DNA from: Candidatus Obscuribacterales bacterium | GTDB taxonomy: Bacteria > Cyanobacteriota > Vampirovibrionia > Obscuribacterales > Obscuribacteraceae | Assembly: GCA_021732565.1 (NCBI GenBank) | Contig: JAKFUT010000001.1 | Span: 1-50,692, forward strand | Reading direction: 5' to 3' | Length of the DNA: 50,692 nucleotides | Shown: positions 33,352 through 41,893 of the stretch, one piece after another | Position numbering within the stretch: the first letter of the stretch is position 1 | Layout: every line of letters starts with the position of its first letter | Notes under the pieces: generated by a model | What the model was told of the DNA's origin: nothing | The model's database searches: none | What the model saw: the letters and a program-made list of their open reading frames with translations, nothing else | Program-made: the position numbers and the translations under genes

Positions 33352-35448
33352 TTACTGTGCGGCGACAGCTTCTAGATCTGAAACCAACTCGCGGGTAACG
33401 AATTGCTGGAAATCGATCTGCTTTTGCTGGAGAGCAGTGTTGAGTTCGTTCAACGTTGTTCGATCTCTATCTATGCGATCTTCGGCCGTGTCGATCAACT
33501 TTCGAAAACGTTCGTTATTGGTGCCCATGCTTTGTAAGTTTTCGCGGGCGCGCTTTTGATCCTTTGTGTGTTCATCAATCGCATTGCGCTTTGCGTTTAT
33601 TTCAGTTCTCAGTTGAATAATCTCCAAACGCATATCCAGTATGCGTTTCAGGAATCTCACGAATTCACCGTTAACAAAATTCTGCCCGCACAACCAGTCA
33701 ATGCGTCCGAGATCGAGCCCATCCACATTTGTTAGCCACACATATGTATAAGTTTCAGTTTCTTCCCAGACTTCCAGCTCGTGGGATTTTTGCGGTTCCA
33801 TCTCCACGACAAAACGATAAAAGCTGTCGGTGGTTTCCACCGGAGCGGGCTGGCTGGTGAGTGACCAGGTCGCAGTAATGGGGTGTTCTATATAGAGCGT
33901 TTTGCTCTTGTCCGCCAGATTGTCGATCTGGTACTTCTTACCTGTCCTTGATCTAAAGTCGAGATAAAGAGCACCGCCGGCAGCGCGCACTCGCCACACT
34001 GGTTTGTTCTCTTGCTCAGTTCGTACCACAATTGGTAACGACTGATCGATGGCATAGAGAAGGTAGCGAATATCACCTGGCTTCACTGTATCTAGCAGCG
34101 CTTCGCCGGCATAGGCATCTGATTCCATTACCGTGACGGGGCCAGCCTCAAGAGTGAGACCTGTGGTGTTCTTGAATCGAACTGCAGAGTACGGGAACTT
34201 GGGATTCTTTAGAGCGTTGAACAGAGAAATTCGTTCTCCATCCACAGCTTCTTGAACAATTGGCAAAAGCGCTGAACTATTTCGAGGAACAGTTACAGGA
34301 GTACTAATTCTGTACTCGAACTGTTCCCCTGATTCGGTTGCCTCCACGGAAATGCCTGTCTCCATGGCGTTGCACAGCGCATCTGAAACAGCTTCTTGCC
34401 GAAGCTTTGCACCGCCTCCGGCTGAACTTTGTCCGGGACCGCCGCCGGACAGTCCCATCATAAGTCCCTGATAAGTCATTTCGGCCCCCTCTTCGATGCC
34501 TCCGAATGCGGGGGTACCAGGCGCGTTCTCCTGCCGGGCTCGACTGAGTTGGGCCATTAGTGGTGATGTGGTTTTGCCAGGCAACTCTCTTTGAGCTCGT
34601 TCGGCCGTGATGGGCCCTGCCGAGACGAACCCCTGTGTGGCAATTACACGTCGGGCAGGCTGAACGGGGTTGTACAAAGGTTGAATAAAAGAAATGGGCG
34701 AGGCGCTCACCAGTACCACTTGAACTTCCGACCAGTCCTCTTCTTGAACATTGTCGACGATGGCCATGCCCTGAAGAAGTGTCTTGCCAACACCATTCAT
34801 CACCAGTCTATAGCTCGTTTTCCAGATCGGACACGGAATGGCATAAGCGATGAGCAGATCGTGCTGGCCGGTATCACTAATGGTGACAGTAAGTGCTTTG
34901 CGATCTTTCTTCTTAGCATTTTGAAAGAGCAACTCCAACTGTTGGCGCATTTCCAACGCCATACTCTCGTCGTCTACCTTTATGGAGGTGATTGATGATA
35001 AAGGAATACGCTTGAAGGTTGATTCTTGAGAATAAAGCGTTAACAACATTTCGTGGCAGATCGAGTCGCGCACCACCTGCTCGCTGGTATCAAGACCGAG
35101 CACTCTACCGGAAATATTCTCGCCAGAAACGCTGACGGTGACGGGTATACCTTTCATTTGGGCCAGCAGACCGCATAACCCTTCGGTTTGAGTCAGATCG
35201 AAGCCGAATTCGGCCAGCCGACTTTGTAATGTCTTGGACGAATCATAAGTTATCGCATCGACTCTGCCACCAGTGGTGGTGAGTGCCAGAAGCGATTTGA
35301 GCATATCGTCGATTTCTTCCGGGCCGCACACCAGTTCTATTCTTGCCGGTGCCTCCACTTGACCTCGCCGTTCAAAGTACCCGATTCCGTGCTTGTAAAG
35401 TACAACCTTCGTAAGCTTCAGCGTGGAACTCTTGATCTCCTGCGACAT
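33352..35448 (-). CDS. DUF4139-like protein
   Basis: 698 residues, no signal peptide. It begins LTKVVLYKHGIGYFERRGQV, then EIDDMLKSLLALTTTGGRVDAITYDSSKTLQSRL, a signature of a large bacterial family of unknown function related to DUF4139 proteins. The central part (about 195-260) has WKTSYRLV and VDNVQEEDWSEVQVVLVSASP, typical of the DUF4139 beta domain. A Gly-rich low-complexity stretch (about 325-350) follows. The C-terminus is a long coiled coil (about 610-690, IIQLRTEINAKRNAIDEH...). Function is unknown; a structural or scaffold role is a guess. Confidence 0.8.
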   Translation of the reverse strand: MSQEIKSSTLKLTKVVLYKHGIGYFERRGQVEAPARIELVCGPEEIDDMLKSLLALTTTGGRVDAITYDSSKTLQSRLAEFGFDLTQTEGLCGLLAQMKGIPVTVSVSGENISGRVLGLDTSEQVVRDSICHEMLLTLYSQESTFKRIPLSSITSIKVDDESMALEMRQQLELLFQNAKKKDRKALTVTISDTGQHDLLIAYAIPCPIWKTSYRLVMNGVGKTLLQGMAIVDNVQEEDWSEVQVVLVSASPISFIQPLYNPVQPARRVIATQGFVSAGPITAERAQRELPGKTTSPLMAQLSRARQENAPGTPAFGGIEEGAEMTYQGLMMGLSGGGPGQSSAGGGAKLRQEAVSDALCNAMETGISVEATESGEQFEYRISTPVTVPRNSSALLPIVQEAVDGERISLFNALKNPKFPYSAVRFKNTTGLTLEAGPVTVMESDAYAGEALLDTVKPGDIRYLLYAIDQSLPIVVRTEQENKPVWRVRAAGGALYLDFRSRTGKKYQIDNLADKSKTLYIEHPITATWSLTSQPAPVETTDSFYRFVVEMEPQKSHELEVWEETETYTYVWLTNVDGLDLGRIDWLCGQNFVNGEFVRFLKRILDMRLEIIQLRTEINAKRNAIDEHTKDQKRARENLQSMGTNNERFRKLIDTAEDRIDRDRTTLNELNTALQQKQIDFQQFVTRELVSDLEAVAAQ

Positions 35449-35532
35449 GCAAAGACCTCTCGTGGGTTTCTAGACCTGATGAACCAACATTATGGCAGGT
35501 TCGGCATCAAACATAGTTGACGGCGGAACGCG

Positions 35533-35559
35533 AAAAGCCTCCGCACTACTGCGAAGGCT
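35533..35559 (-). terminator. rho-independent terminator downstream of the proline-rich gene
   Basis: On the minus strand the sequence reads agcc-tt-cgca-gtag-tgcg-ga-ggct followed by TTTT: a 10-pair-long stem with a 2-nt mismatch and a tetraloop, then a T run. It lies about 55 bp after the stop of the 35615-36910 gene and before the next minus-strand gene, the expected place for a terminator. Confidence 0.7.
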
Positions 35560-35614
35560 CTCAGGGAGAAGGATTTCTTGTTGGACTAAACACACGGTTT
35601 AGAAGGGGTTACCC

Positions 35615-36910
35615 TCATCCACCACGGGGTGAGCAATATTGGGGAGCCACCCTGTAAGGCTGCGGCGCCACCCGATAAGGCTGAGGAGCCGCTCGATATG
35701 GCTGCGGCGCGCCACGATATGGTTGGGGAGCTACTCTGTACGGCTGAGGTCCTACCTCCGGGGTGCATCCACGGGGGCCGCAGTTGCCCCTTGGTCGCGG
35801 AGTGGCATCAGGGGCCGGTTCTTCCATCCTACCGATTTTTTGCTTGATCTCACCGGTTGTTACATCAATGATGACGGACTGCGGACCAGTGCCGTCGGTG
35901 AAGTCGATTCTGCGTAGATTAGGCGGTTGGGGAGTGCCGGTGGTGGAGTCGGCGGGAACTGCTCCCGAACGTCCGTGTCGCCAGCTTTGTCCATCATAAA
36001 AACGGGTGTCTTCTTGTACTGCAGTACCTTGCCCGGTGCGTGTCACCAGGCGTTGTTCGCGCCACATGGCCTGCATGACGAGCTGATTGTTATGTTGAAC
36101 AGTCAATGAATCAGCAGCCGCATCTCGTACAATTGCCCGGGGCCAGGGTTTCGAACTGCCGGCCTGAGGGCGCTCACTTTCGTTGAATGTAATTTGCACT
36201 CCGCCGCCCTGGAGGGGCTGCTTGGTGCCAGTACGCCATTGATAGCCATCCCAGAAGTCCACCACGGGCGGTTTAGCTGCGTCAGTTCCGATTCTGGTAC
36301 GAGAATAATCATTATAGTTACGAACATCCCGACTACCATCCACCTTTCGGGTGGCAAAAATGTTCAGGGCCGTATCCCTGCAATCGTAGTACAGGTCCTC
36401 CCCTACCTTCTGTTTGATGGAGCCGATGATCTTTCCGTCTTTTGCGCACAGTGGAAAGCCCAAAGCGTTCTGGTTGGCGAATGCCTGCAGCTCCGAACCC
36501 GTCAGCTTTTGTTCCTGACGATATAGCTCCCACTCTTTGGGACCAGTGCGTCTCAAGCTTACACCGTCAGCGAAGTTGATACGCTGGATTTCACCGGAGC
36601 CGTCACGTACAACCTCGAAAAAACTCTTGTCCGAGGTTCTTTCAGGCTGCGGCGTCACGCGGTCGGAGCCGCCACCATGATAGTCGTAATTCGGATTCTT
36701 TTCTTCCTTGTCAGACGTTCTCTCAGGACGTGGAGTTGTTTCCGTTGCGCCGCCGTGGAAATCGTAGCTGCCTTTGCCGCTGAAAAGATCGGCCACATAC
36801 TGATCTCGCAGTGGACTGGTATCTTGTTTCGTGTCAGTCTCACTCACGCGATCGGTGGGTCTAAAATCATAAGAATCGGCAGGTCTAGTGCTCAACGGAA
36901 TCATCCTCAC
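35615..36910 (-). CDS. proline-rich repeat protein, unknown function
   Basis: 431 residues without signal peptide. The N-terminal part has two copies of a Y-D-x-HGG...TPxPERTSDK unit (about 49-95). The middle has FADGVSLRRTGPKEWELYRQ and FWDGYQWRTGTKQ, W/Y/G-rich beta-like motifs that recur as FYDGQSWRHG and resemble repeats in other predicted Obscuribacterales-type proteins (memory). The C-terminus has five exact-length heptads PQPYRxA (388-422), encoded by 21-bp tandem repeats, flanked by Cys-Gly-Pro-Arg-Gly motifs. It starts with GTG at 36910 or ATG at 36904. A terminator follows. No enzyme motif was found. Confidence 0.78.
   Translation of the reverse strand: MRMIPLSTRPADSYDFRPTDRVSETDTKQDTSPLRDQYVADLFSGKGSYDFHGGATETTPRPERTSDKEEKNPNYDYHGGGSDRVTPQPERTSDKSFFEVVRDGSGEIQRINFADGVSLRRTGPKEWELYRQEQKLTGSELQAFANQNALGFPLCAKDGKIIGSIKQKVGEDLYYDCRDTALNIFATRKVDGSRDVRNYNDYSRTRIGTDAAKPPVVDFWDGYQWRTGTKQPLQGGGVQITFNESERPQAGSSKPWPRAIVRDAAADSLTVQHNNQLVMQAMWREQRLVTRTGQGTAVQEDTRFYDGQSWRHGRSGAVPADSTTGTPQPPNLRRIDFTDGTGPQSVIIDVTTGEIKQKIGRMEEPAPDATPRPRGNCGPRGCTPEVGPQPYRVAPQPYRGAPQPYRAAPQPYRVAPQPYRVAPQYCSPRGG
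35645..35749. repeat. five 21-bp tandem repeats within the proline-rich gene
   Basis: Five in-frame units encode PQPYRVA, PQPYRGA, PQPYRAA, PQPYRVA and PQPYRVA; a sixth unit degenerates into PQY. The units differ at silent and third-position-like sites, so the array is not recent, but copy number could vary between strains. Confidence 0.85.
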
Positions 36911-37030
36911 TTTGTGTCCGGACTATAAATTCTATTTGTGGAATTTTCGTGAAATGAAACTCGAAATGCCCGCCATTTGGGGGTTTTATGGTACCTTCTC
37001 TACGTATTTCCCGCATAAAATTTTGAAAAT

Positions 37031-37297
37031 ATGGACTTTTTGGAGCAAAAAATTGAAGAAACCATCAAGACGATGGAAAGTAAAGAGGACTTCTGCAGTT
37101 TTCTTAACCTGCTAGTACTAGATTACGACGAGAATCAAGAATTCTGGCAAAACCAGGACCTACAGTCATTCTTAATTGCTTTGCGTGATTATTCGGCGGG
37201 AGAAGGCGGATACCTGGACGACCCTGCCATGGACAACAGAGTTTCCCGTTGGTCGACTTTTGCGGAAATGCTGTGTGCTGCAAGGGCTTTCGGCTAG
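37031..37297 (+). CDS. DUF7660-like small protein
   Basis: 88 residues. The pattern S-x-EDFCSFLNLLVLDYDEN, WQNQDLQSFLIALRDY and a terminal SRWSTFAEMLCAARAFG matches a small helical family (DUF7660, from memory) often found next to unrelated genes and suspected to be immunity-like or regulatory. No membrane segment. The Shine-Dalgarno is weak (ttttgaaaat). It precedes an unknown plus-strand gene by about 130 bp. Confidence 0.7.
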   Translation: MDFLEQKIEETIKTMESKEDFCSFLNLLVLDYDENQEFWQNQDLQSFLIALRDYSAGEGGYLDDPAMDNRVSRWSTFAEMLCAARAFG

Positions 37298-37425
37298 GTA
37301 CGAGTTAGTTGAGCTTTTCCTGTCCGAAATCTCACTGAATTGCATACATACTGGAGAGGATCGTCCGCAAACTCGGGTTGGTTGCACGAGCGCTTACAGA
37401 TATGATGCCGAGGAAGCAGCCAACC

Positions 37426-37983
37426 ATGAACGAATTTGACTTTGAAGAAACCGAAAAAGCAGCCAGCCAAGCTGATGAGCATTCCAGCGAAGACTTGTTG
37501 AACAGGGTTCTGAAAGAAGCCGGCAACTCAATTTTTGAGTTGCTCGAATTGCTCAAGGCCCCCGAGAAGGAGCTGCAGCAAAAGGCAAAGGAACTCGCTT
37601 TGAAGGTTGCAGATGGAAAACTGTCGAAGGAAGACGAGCAAGAACTGCAATTTTCCGTTCGGTCAGCGCATTTCGGGGGAAACCTCAAACAGTTGGAGAA
37701 GGCTATTAACAAGCAGCTTAGGGACCTGGGTTCTGAGCATCGAATGGAAATCGACGACTTTCTTGCCAATGTGCAGGACATTGGATCAATTAGTATTGCT
37801 GTGAAGAATTCGGACGGTAAGGTCGTTTGTGGCACTCACGTAACAATTAACAACTCACCTCAGATTCCTCGCGTTATTGAGTTTCCACCCGTCAAGCCTG
37901 AGCCGAAACCTGGTGACTTGGAGCCGCCATTGATTATTCCGCGCCTCGACATTCCCGAATATCCGGGTAGAAAATGGCGTTAG
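37426..37983 (+). CDS. hypothetical acidic helical protein
   Basis: 185 residues from ATG 37426, chosen because GAGGAAG lies about 9 nt upstream; the frame opens at 37378. The N-terminal two-thirds is charged and helical (DLLNRVLKEAGNSIFELLELLKAPEKELQQKAKELALKVADGK). The C-terminal third is Pro-rich with PQIPRVIEFPPVKPEPKPGD and ends with LDIPEYPGRKWR. No recognised family, signal peptide or enzyme motif. Its stop overlaps the convergent LOG-family gene by 4 bp. Confidence 0.7.
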   Translation: MNEFDFEETEKAASQADEHSSEDLLNRVLKEAGNSIFELLELLKAPEKELQQKAKELALKVADGKLSKEDEQELQFSVRSAHFGGNLKQLEKAINKQLRDLGSEHRMEIDDFLANVQDIGSISIAVKNSDGKVVCGTHVTINNSPQIPRVIEFPPVKPEPKPGDLEPPLIIPRLDIPEYPGRKWR

Positions 37984-38537
37984 TTCGTAATTGAATCGGC
38001 GCACGCTGCAACCGGCTCGGGCCTTTTCCAAGGCGTACTTTCGATCGCATTTTCCAGCAGTGCCACCATCGCATCAATGGCTTCGTCTGCGGTATCAGCT
38101 ATGGTGACAAGATCTGGACAGAGATTCTTGAAAAACTCATGTGCCTTTTCGTCGCTACAAAGCAATACAACCGACTTCTTCGCTTTCAATGCCAGCGAAA
38201 TTTCCGAAGCCGTCCCCGGACCCATTCCGCATGCAACGATAACCTTGCTTGAGAGTACATTGATGTTATTTCTCGCGCTTCCCATATCGGTGATGATGGG
38301 GATGTCGACGAACTCTGACATGTCGTCCATGTTCGCTCCGGGGAGTATGCCGATCACCAGTCCGCCGTGTTCTTTGGCCGCTTTGGATGCCGCGTGCATT
38401 ACGCCGGACCGGCGACCGCCTGTGAGAAGAGTCCAACCACGGTGAGCAACTAATTTACCTAATTGGCTGGCTCGCTCAAGGTCTATTTCTGTGGCCTCGT
38501 CTCCGGCACCCATCAATCCGATTATTGTTCTTGCCAT
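37980..38537 (-). CDS. TIGR00725/LOG-like Rossmann-fold nucleotide-binding protein
   Basis: 185 residues. IIGLMGAG at the start, TLLTGGRRSGVMHAASKAAKEHGG (the GGRRSGVM signature), then VIGILPG and the DMGSARNNINVLSSKVIVACGMGPGTASEISLALKAKK block define the TIGR00725 branch of the SLOG/LOG superfamily. The superfamily binds nucleotides or NAD-related ligands, and some members are cytokinin-activating hydrolases or DprA-like. The PGGxGTxxE catalytic motif of true LOG enzymes reads MGPGTASE here, so enzymatic function is uncertain. Probably monocistronic. Confidence 0.88.
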   Translation of the reverse strand: MARTIIGLMGAGDEATEIDLERASQLGKLVAHRGWTLLTGGRRSGVMHAASKAAKEHGGLVIGILPGANMDDMSEFVDIPIITDMGSARNNINVLSSKVIVACGMGPGTASEISLALKAKKSVVLLCSDEKAHEFFKNLCPDLVTIADTADEAIDAMVALLENAIESTPWKRPEPVAACADSITN

Positions 38538-38842
38538 TTTTTCCCCGAACTTGATTTCATCCGTGCGGTCCTAAGGTATTCCTTCCCGTTCAAGAGGCTC
38601 TTCACTCGGCTACGCCAGAACGGACGCCGGCGAATACCGCCTTGAACAAGGTTGTTACAAATGGCCGGCATCAATGTACCCCGGACCGTGAGCGGCAACG
38701 TTTCCCTCCGGCTTTCCGGGGACTCGGTCCCTCTTAACGGCCATCCTCGCTCCGCTAGACCTGACGGCGGGCCCGGGTAGCTCCACGACTTTGCCACAAC
38801 GGAGTTGTAAAGTGGGCTTCGGTTGGGGAAAGGGGAATTCGG
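38538..38842. other. 305-bp divergent intergenic region
   Basis: It lies between the minus-strand LOG-like gene and the plus-strand TPR-protease gene. Short frames exist but overlap on both strands and lack start signals. Several GC-rich runs (cggcgggcccggg) could fold weakly. Promoters for both genes are expected; no clear boxes seen. Confidence 0.35.
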
Positions 38843-40303
38843 ATGAAGCTTACTGGCTTGCTTTGCTTACTATTTGCGGCAATTTTCTCAGTGCTACTGG
38901 TTCAGACCGCTGAAGCCAAACTTGTTTACAGGCTGGATGGTCGTCAATGTTCCAAAGCCGAATATAACGGAGCTGAGCTTGCCGAACAAGGACACAAGCT
39001 TCTTGATGCCGGTCGGTTGGATGAGGCCGCAGATAGATTGCGAAAGGCTGCCACTCTTGCACCAAAGCTAAGTTATATTCAGAGCAATTTGGCGTTTGTG
39101 CTCGTGAAATTGGGAAGGGCGGAGGAAGCTATTCCCTACCTTATGGCTGCGGCTAAATTGCAGAAGGGCAGTGCCGACGCGGTACGTGCCTTGTCGTCCG
39201 CATATGTCTCTACTGGCAATCTTTCCGACGCGGTGAGCTTGCTTGAAGAGTTTGCACAAAAGCATTCGGACGACGCAGCTACGGCAGAAATGGGAACCTA
39301 TTGTGTCCAACTGCGCAAGGAATTGACCGCTCAGAGCAAGGTAGATGCAGCGTCGAGGGGAAAGTCCGAGAACAATTACCTTGCTTTCACCACAGCTGAG
39401 GAAGGCTCAGTTCGATGGGAGTCGAACCGGTTACCACTAAAAGTTTATGTGGTCCCTGCCAACGGTGTGAGAGGCTATCGGCCCGAGTTTTCTTCGCAGA
39501 TGGAACAGGCCTTTCATTCCTGGGAAGAGGCTTCCAACAATAAGCTTCGGTTCTTGCCGGTCACCACTCGCGAGGGTGCGGATATTACCCTCACTTGGAC
39601 GGACGATGTGCACAAATTGGATTCTCCCGATGAAGGCGGAGAGGCACGCGTCAAGTTCGGTTCGAAAGGTGTGACTCATTCCGACATTTTTATTTTGACC
39701 CACAATGATATAACGGGGCGAGAAAACACCACAGATCAAGTCTATGGTGTCTGTTTGCACGAAATCGGTCATTCACTGGGATTGCTGAACCACAGCCCCA
39801 ACGCTCACGACGTCATGTTCTTTTCCGACCGAAATGCCGTAGAGCGACCTGAATTAAGCGGTCGCGATAAGAATACCCTGAAGCTTCTATATGAAACTGC
39901 TCAGGCCTATGTTCCTCGTCAGGGTTCCACGGAAGCAATTGCTTGCGAGAAAGTGGAGTTATTCAACGGCGCCATAGACGACTACAATTCGGCTCGGTAT
40001 GACGAAGCTGTAAGAAAATGTGAGCGGGTTATCAAAATTGAACCAGGCTTCGCCAAAGCTACCCGGCTAATGGCTGATGCTCTCGACAATAGCGCCGCTA
40101 CTCTCATGGAGAAGCAAGACTATGCATCAGCTGAACCCTACGCAAAACGTGCGCTGAATGTTCGACGAACTCTGGGCGCCGCGGCTGATGTGCATGATAC
40201 TCTCTACAATTACGGCATTATATTGCGAGCCTTACACAAGGACGCCGATGCGGAAAAGGTGGAACTTGAGGCCTCTACCGCTCGCGTGATAAGCACCAGG
40301 TAG
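38843..40303 (+). CDS. secreted TPR-matrixin-like metalloprotease
   Basis: 486 residues. A signal peptide (about 1-25, cleavage after AEA) leads to TPRs (about 43-155). A zinc-metallopeptidase domain (about 185-350) contains HEIGHSLGLLNHS: H306, E307, H310 and H317, with the Met-turn DVMFF (M325). The third ligand lies one residue later than in standard HExxHxxGxxH enzymes (N316 is at the usual place), a spacing I have also seen in cyanobacterial-type relatives as GLxGHS (memory). A second TPR block (about 380-470) ends the protein. ggggaa lies about 6 nt before the start. It likely cleaves extracellular or periplasmic proteins. Confidence 0.85.
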   Translation: MKLTGLLCLLFAAIFSVLLVQTAEAKLVYRLDGRQCSKAEYNGAELAEQGHKLLDAGRLDEAADRLRKAATLAPKLSYIQSNLAFVLVKLGRAEEAIPYLMAAAKLQKGSADAVRALSSAYVSTGNLSDAVSLLEEFAQKHSDDAATAEMGTYCVQLRKELTAQSKVDAASRGKSENNYLAFTTAEEGSVRWESNRLPLKVYVVPANGVRGYRPEFSSQMEQAFHSWEEASNNKLRFLPVTTREGADITLTWTDDVHKLDSPDEGGEARVKFGSKGVTHSDIFILTHNDITGRENTTDQVYGVCLHEIGHSLGLLNHSPNAHDVMFFSDRNAVERPELSGRDKNTLKLLYETAQAYVPRQGSTEAIACEKVELFNGAIDDYNSARYDEAVRKCERVIKIEPGFAKATRLMADALDNSAATLMEKQDYASAEPYAKRALNVRRTLGAAADVHDTLYNYGIILRALHKDADAEKVELEASTARVISTR

Positions 40304-40501
40304 TTCGGCGAACCGGTTCAAGCCAGGGCGCTCGAGGTAGAGGACAAGTCATAGATTGCCAGGCATTGCCAAAGCCCGGGTTATATTTTTCTCTGGAGGC
40401 TCAAAACCTGCTCCAAGGTACGATTATCGTTTAAGATTGCTGCCTTGTTGCTTTTTTCGGCCCTTCTGGCTGAGAAATTTTCTTGGGGTTGGTAGATAAG
40501 T

Positions 40502-41890
40502 ATGAGCCCGATTGAATCGACAGTCTCGTCGCGCGAGTCGGGCGTGAGCGAGGAGTGCGACCCTATTTCAGACGAAGCCTCAGCTGTAGCGGGGGTGCCC
40601 GGCGGCATTTCCCCTTCCAATGCTTATGAGGGACCCAAACCCTGGCACGTGCTTTTAGCGACATGGCTCGGTGGAGTCTTTGATGGAATGGATTCATCAA
40701 TTTTTGCAATTGTATTGCACCCTGCGCTCTCGGAGCTTCTCGGCACAAAATCCGATTCCCTTATCGGTCAGCACGGTTCATATATAATCGCGTTGTTTAT
40801 GGTCGGATGGGCCCTCGGCGCAATCATGTTCGGGGCCTTGGCCGACAAAATCGGACGAGCCCGAACGCTTACAATCACGATTCTGCTTTATGCAATTTGC
40901 ACAGGATTGTGCGCTCTCAGCCACAATTGGTGGGAACTTGGAGCTTACAGATTTCTCGTTGGAGCTGGCATCGGCGGCGAAATGGGTGTGGGCGCCGTAA
41001 TGCTTTCTGAGTGCTGGCCCGGCAAGTCACGAATTCACGCTGTGAGTTTCATGGCTACGTCGCTGGGCTTCGGCTATATGTTGACAGCGTTGCTCAATCT
41101 AGGCCTTGGACATTTAGGCTGGCGATACCTTTTCTTGGCGGGCATCACGCCTGCATTTCTAACGGTGTACATCCGGGCAAAGTTGAAGGAATCGCATCAC
41201 TTTCAAAATGTTCAAGAAGAAAAACGACTGGCCAATAGTAAGCCTGAAAGCGAACGTAATGACGAAGAGAAGAAAGTTCTCCGCTCAGCTTTCCGAGATT
41301 TGCTCGAAGGTGAAAATCTGCGCAATACCGTGGTGGTATCAGCGCTCACAAGTACTGCTATCATCACATGGTGGGCGGTCATCGCCTGGATACCGGCCTG
41401 GATTAATCAGATGACCGGTGCTCTGGCCGTTGAAGAGCGCAGCATTGCCATGTTCTTCAAAGACTTCGGGATGATTGCGTCCGGCTTAGCTGGCGGGTTT
41501 TTGATCAGGAAATTTGGTTATCGTCGATGTATGGGAATTTCGTGCTTGATGGCGTTCATCTGCACAGTTTCAATGTTCACCACCGTGAAAAGCTTTACTC
41601 CGGCTCTGTTCGCCTGGGTTACGGCAGTGGGTTTTTTCGCTCATGTGCCGTTTGTTCTATTGTGGATTTATATTCCAGAACTTTATGAAACTCGGATTCG
41701 AAGCACTGCATTTGGTGTGTCTTACAACATTGGCCGATTCCTGGCTGCTGCGGCGGCCATTGGTGGCGGCCAGCTGATCAGGATCTTCGGCGGGTCTTAT
41801 GCACTAGCTGCATCGTCTGTTGCTTCTGTCTATCTAATCGGTGTGATCGTCTCGTTTTTCATGCCTAAGACAGGCGGCAAGCTCGATTGA
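40502..41890 (+). CDS. MFS transporter (aromatic acid:H+ symporter-like)
   Basis: 462 residues, twelve predicted membrane helices from about 50 to 455 with a charged central loop (about 215-260). Helix 1 carries D61-G-M-D64 (FDGMDSSIFAIV), the DGxD motif of the aromatic acid/H+ symporter family. The loop between helices 2 and 3 has GALADKIGRAR (111-121), the MFS signature. It should import a carboxylate or similar organic anion with protons; the substrate cannot be read from sequence, and no catabolic genes are adjacent. An N-terminal acidic tail of about 45 residues precedes the membrane region. Confidence 0.88.
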   Translation: MSPIESTVSSRESGVSEECDPISDEASAVAGVPGGISPSNAYEGPKPWHVLLATWLGGVFDGMDSSIFAIVLHPALSELLGTKSDSLIGQHGSYIIALFMVGWALGAIMFGALADKIGRARTLTITILLYAICTGLCALSHNWWELGAYRFLVGAGIGGEMGVGAVMLSECWPGKSRIHAVSFMATSLGFGYMLTALLNLGLGHLGWRYLFLAGITPAFLTVYIRAKLKESHHFQNVQEEKRLANSKPESERNDEEKKVLRSAFRDLLEGENLRNTVVVSALTSTAIITWWAVIAWIPAWINQMTGALAVEERSIAMFFKDFGMIASGLAGGFLIRKFGYRRCMGISCLMAFICTVSMFTTVKSFTPALFAWVTAVGFFAHVPFVLLWIYIPELYETRIRSTAFGVSYNIGRFLAAAAAIGGGQLIRIFGGSYALAASSVASVYLIGVIVSFFMPKTGGKLD

Positions 41891-41893
41891 TGG

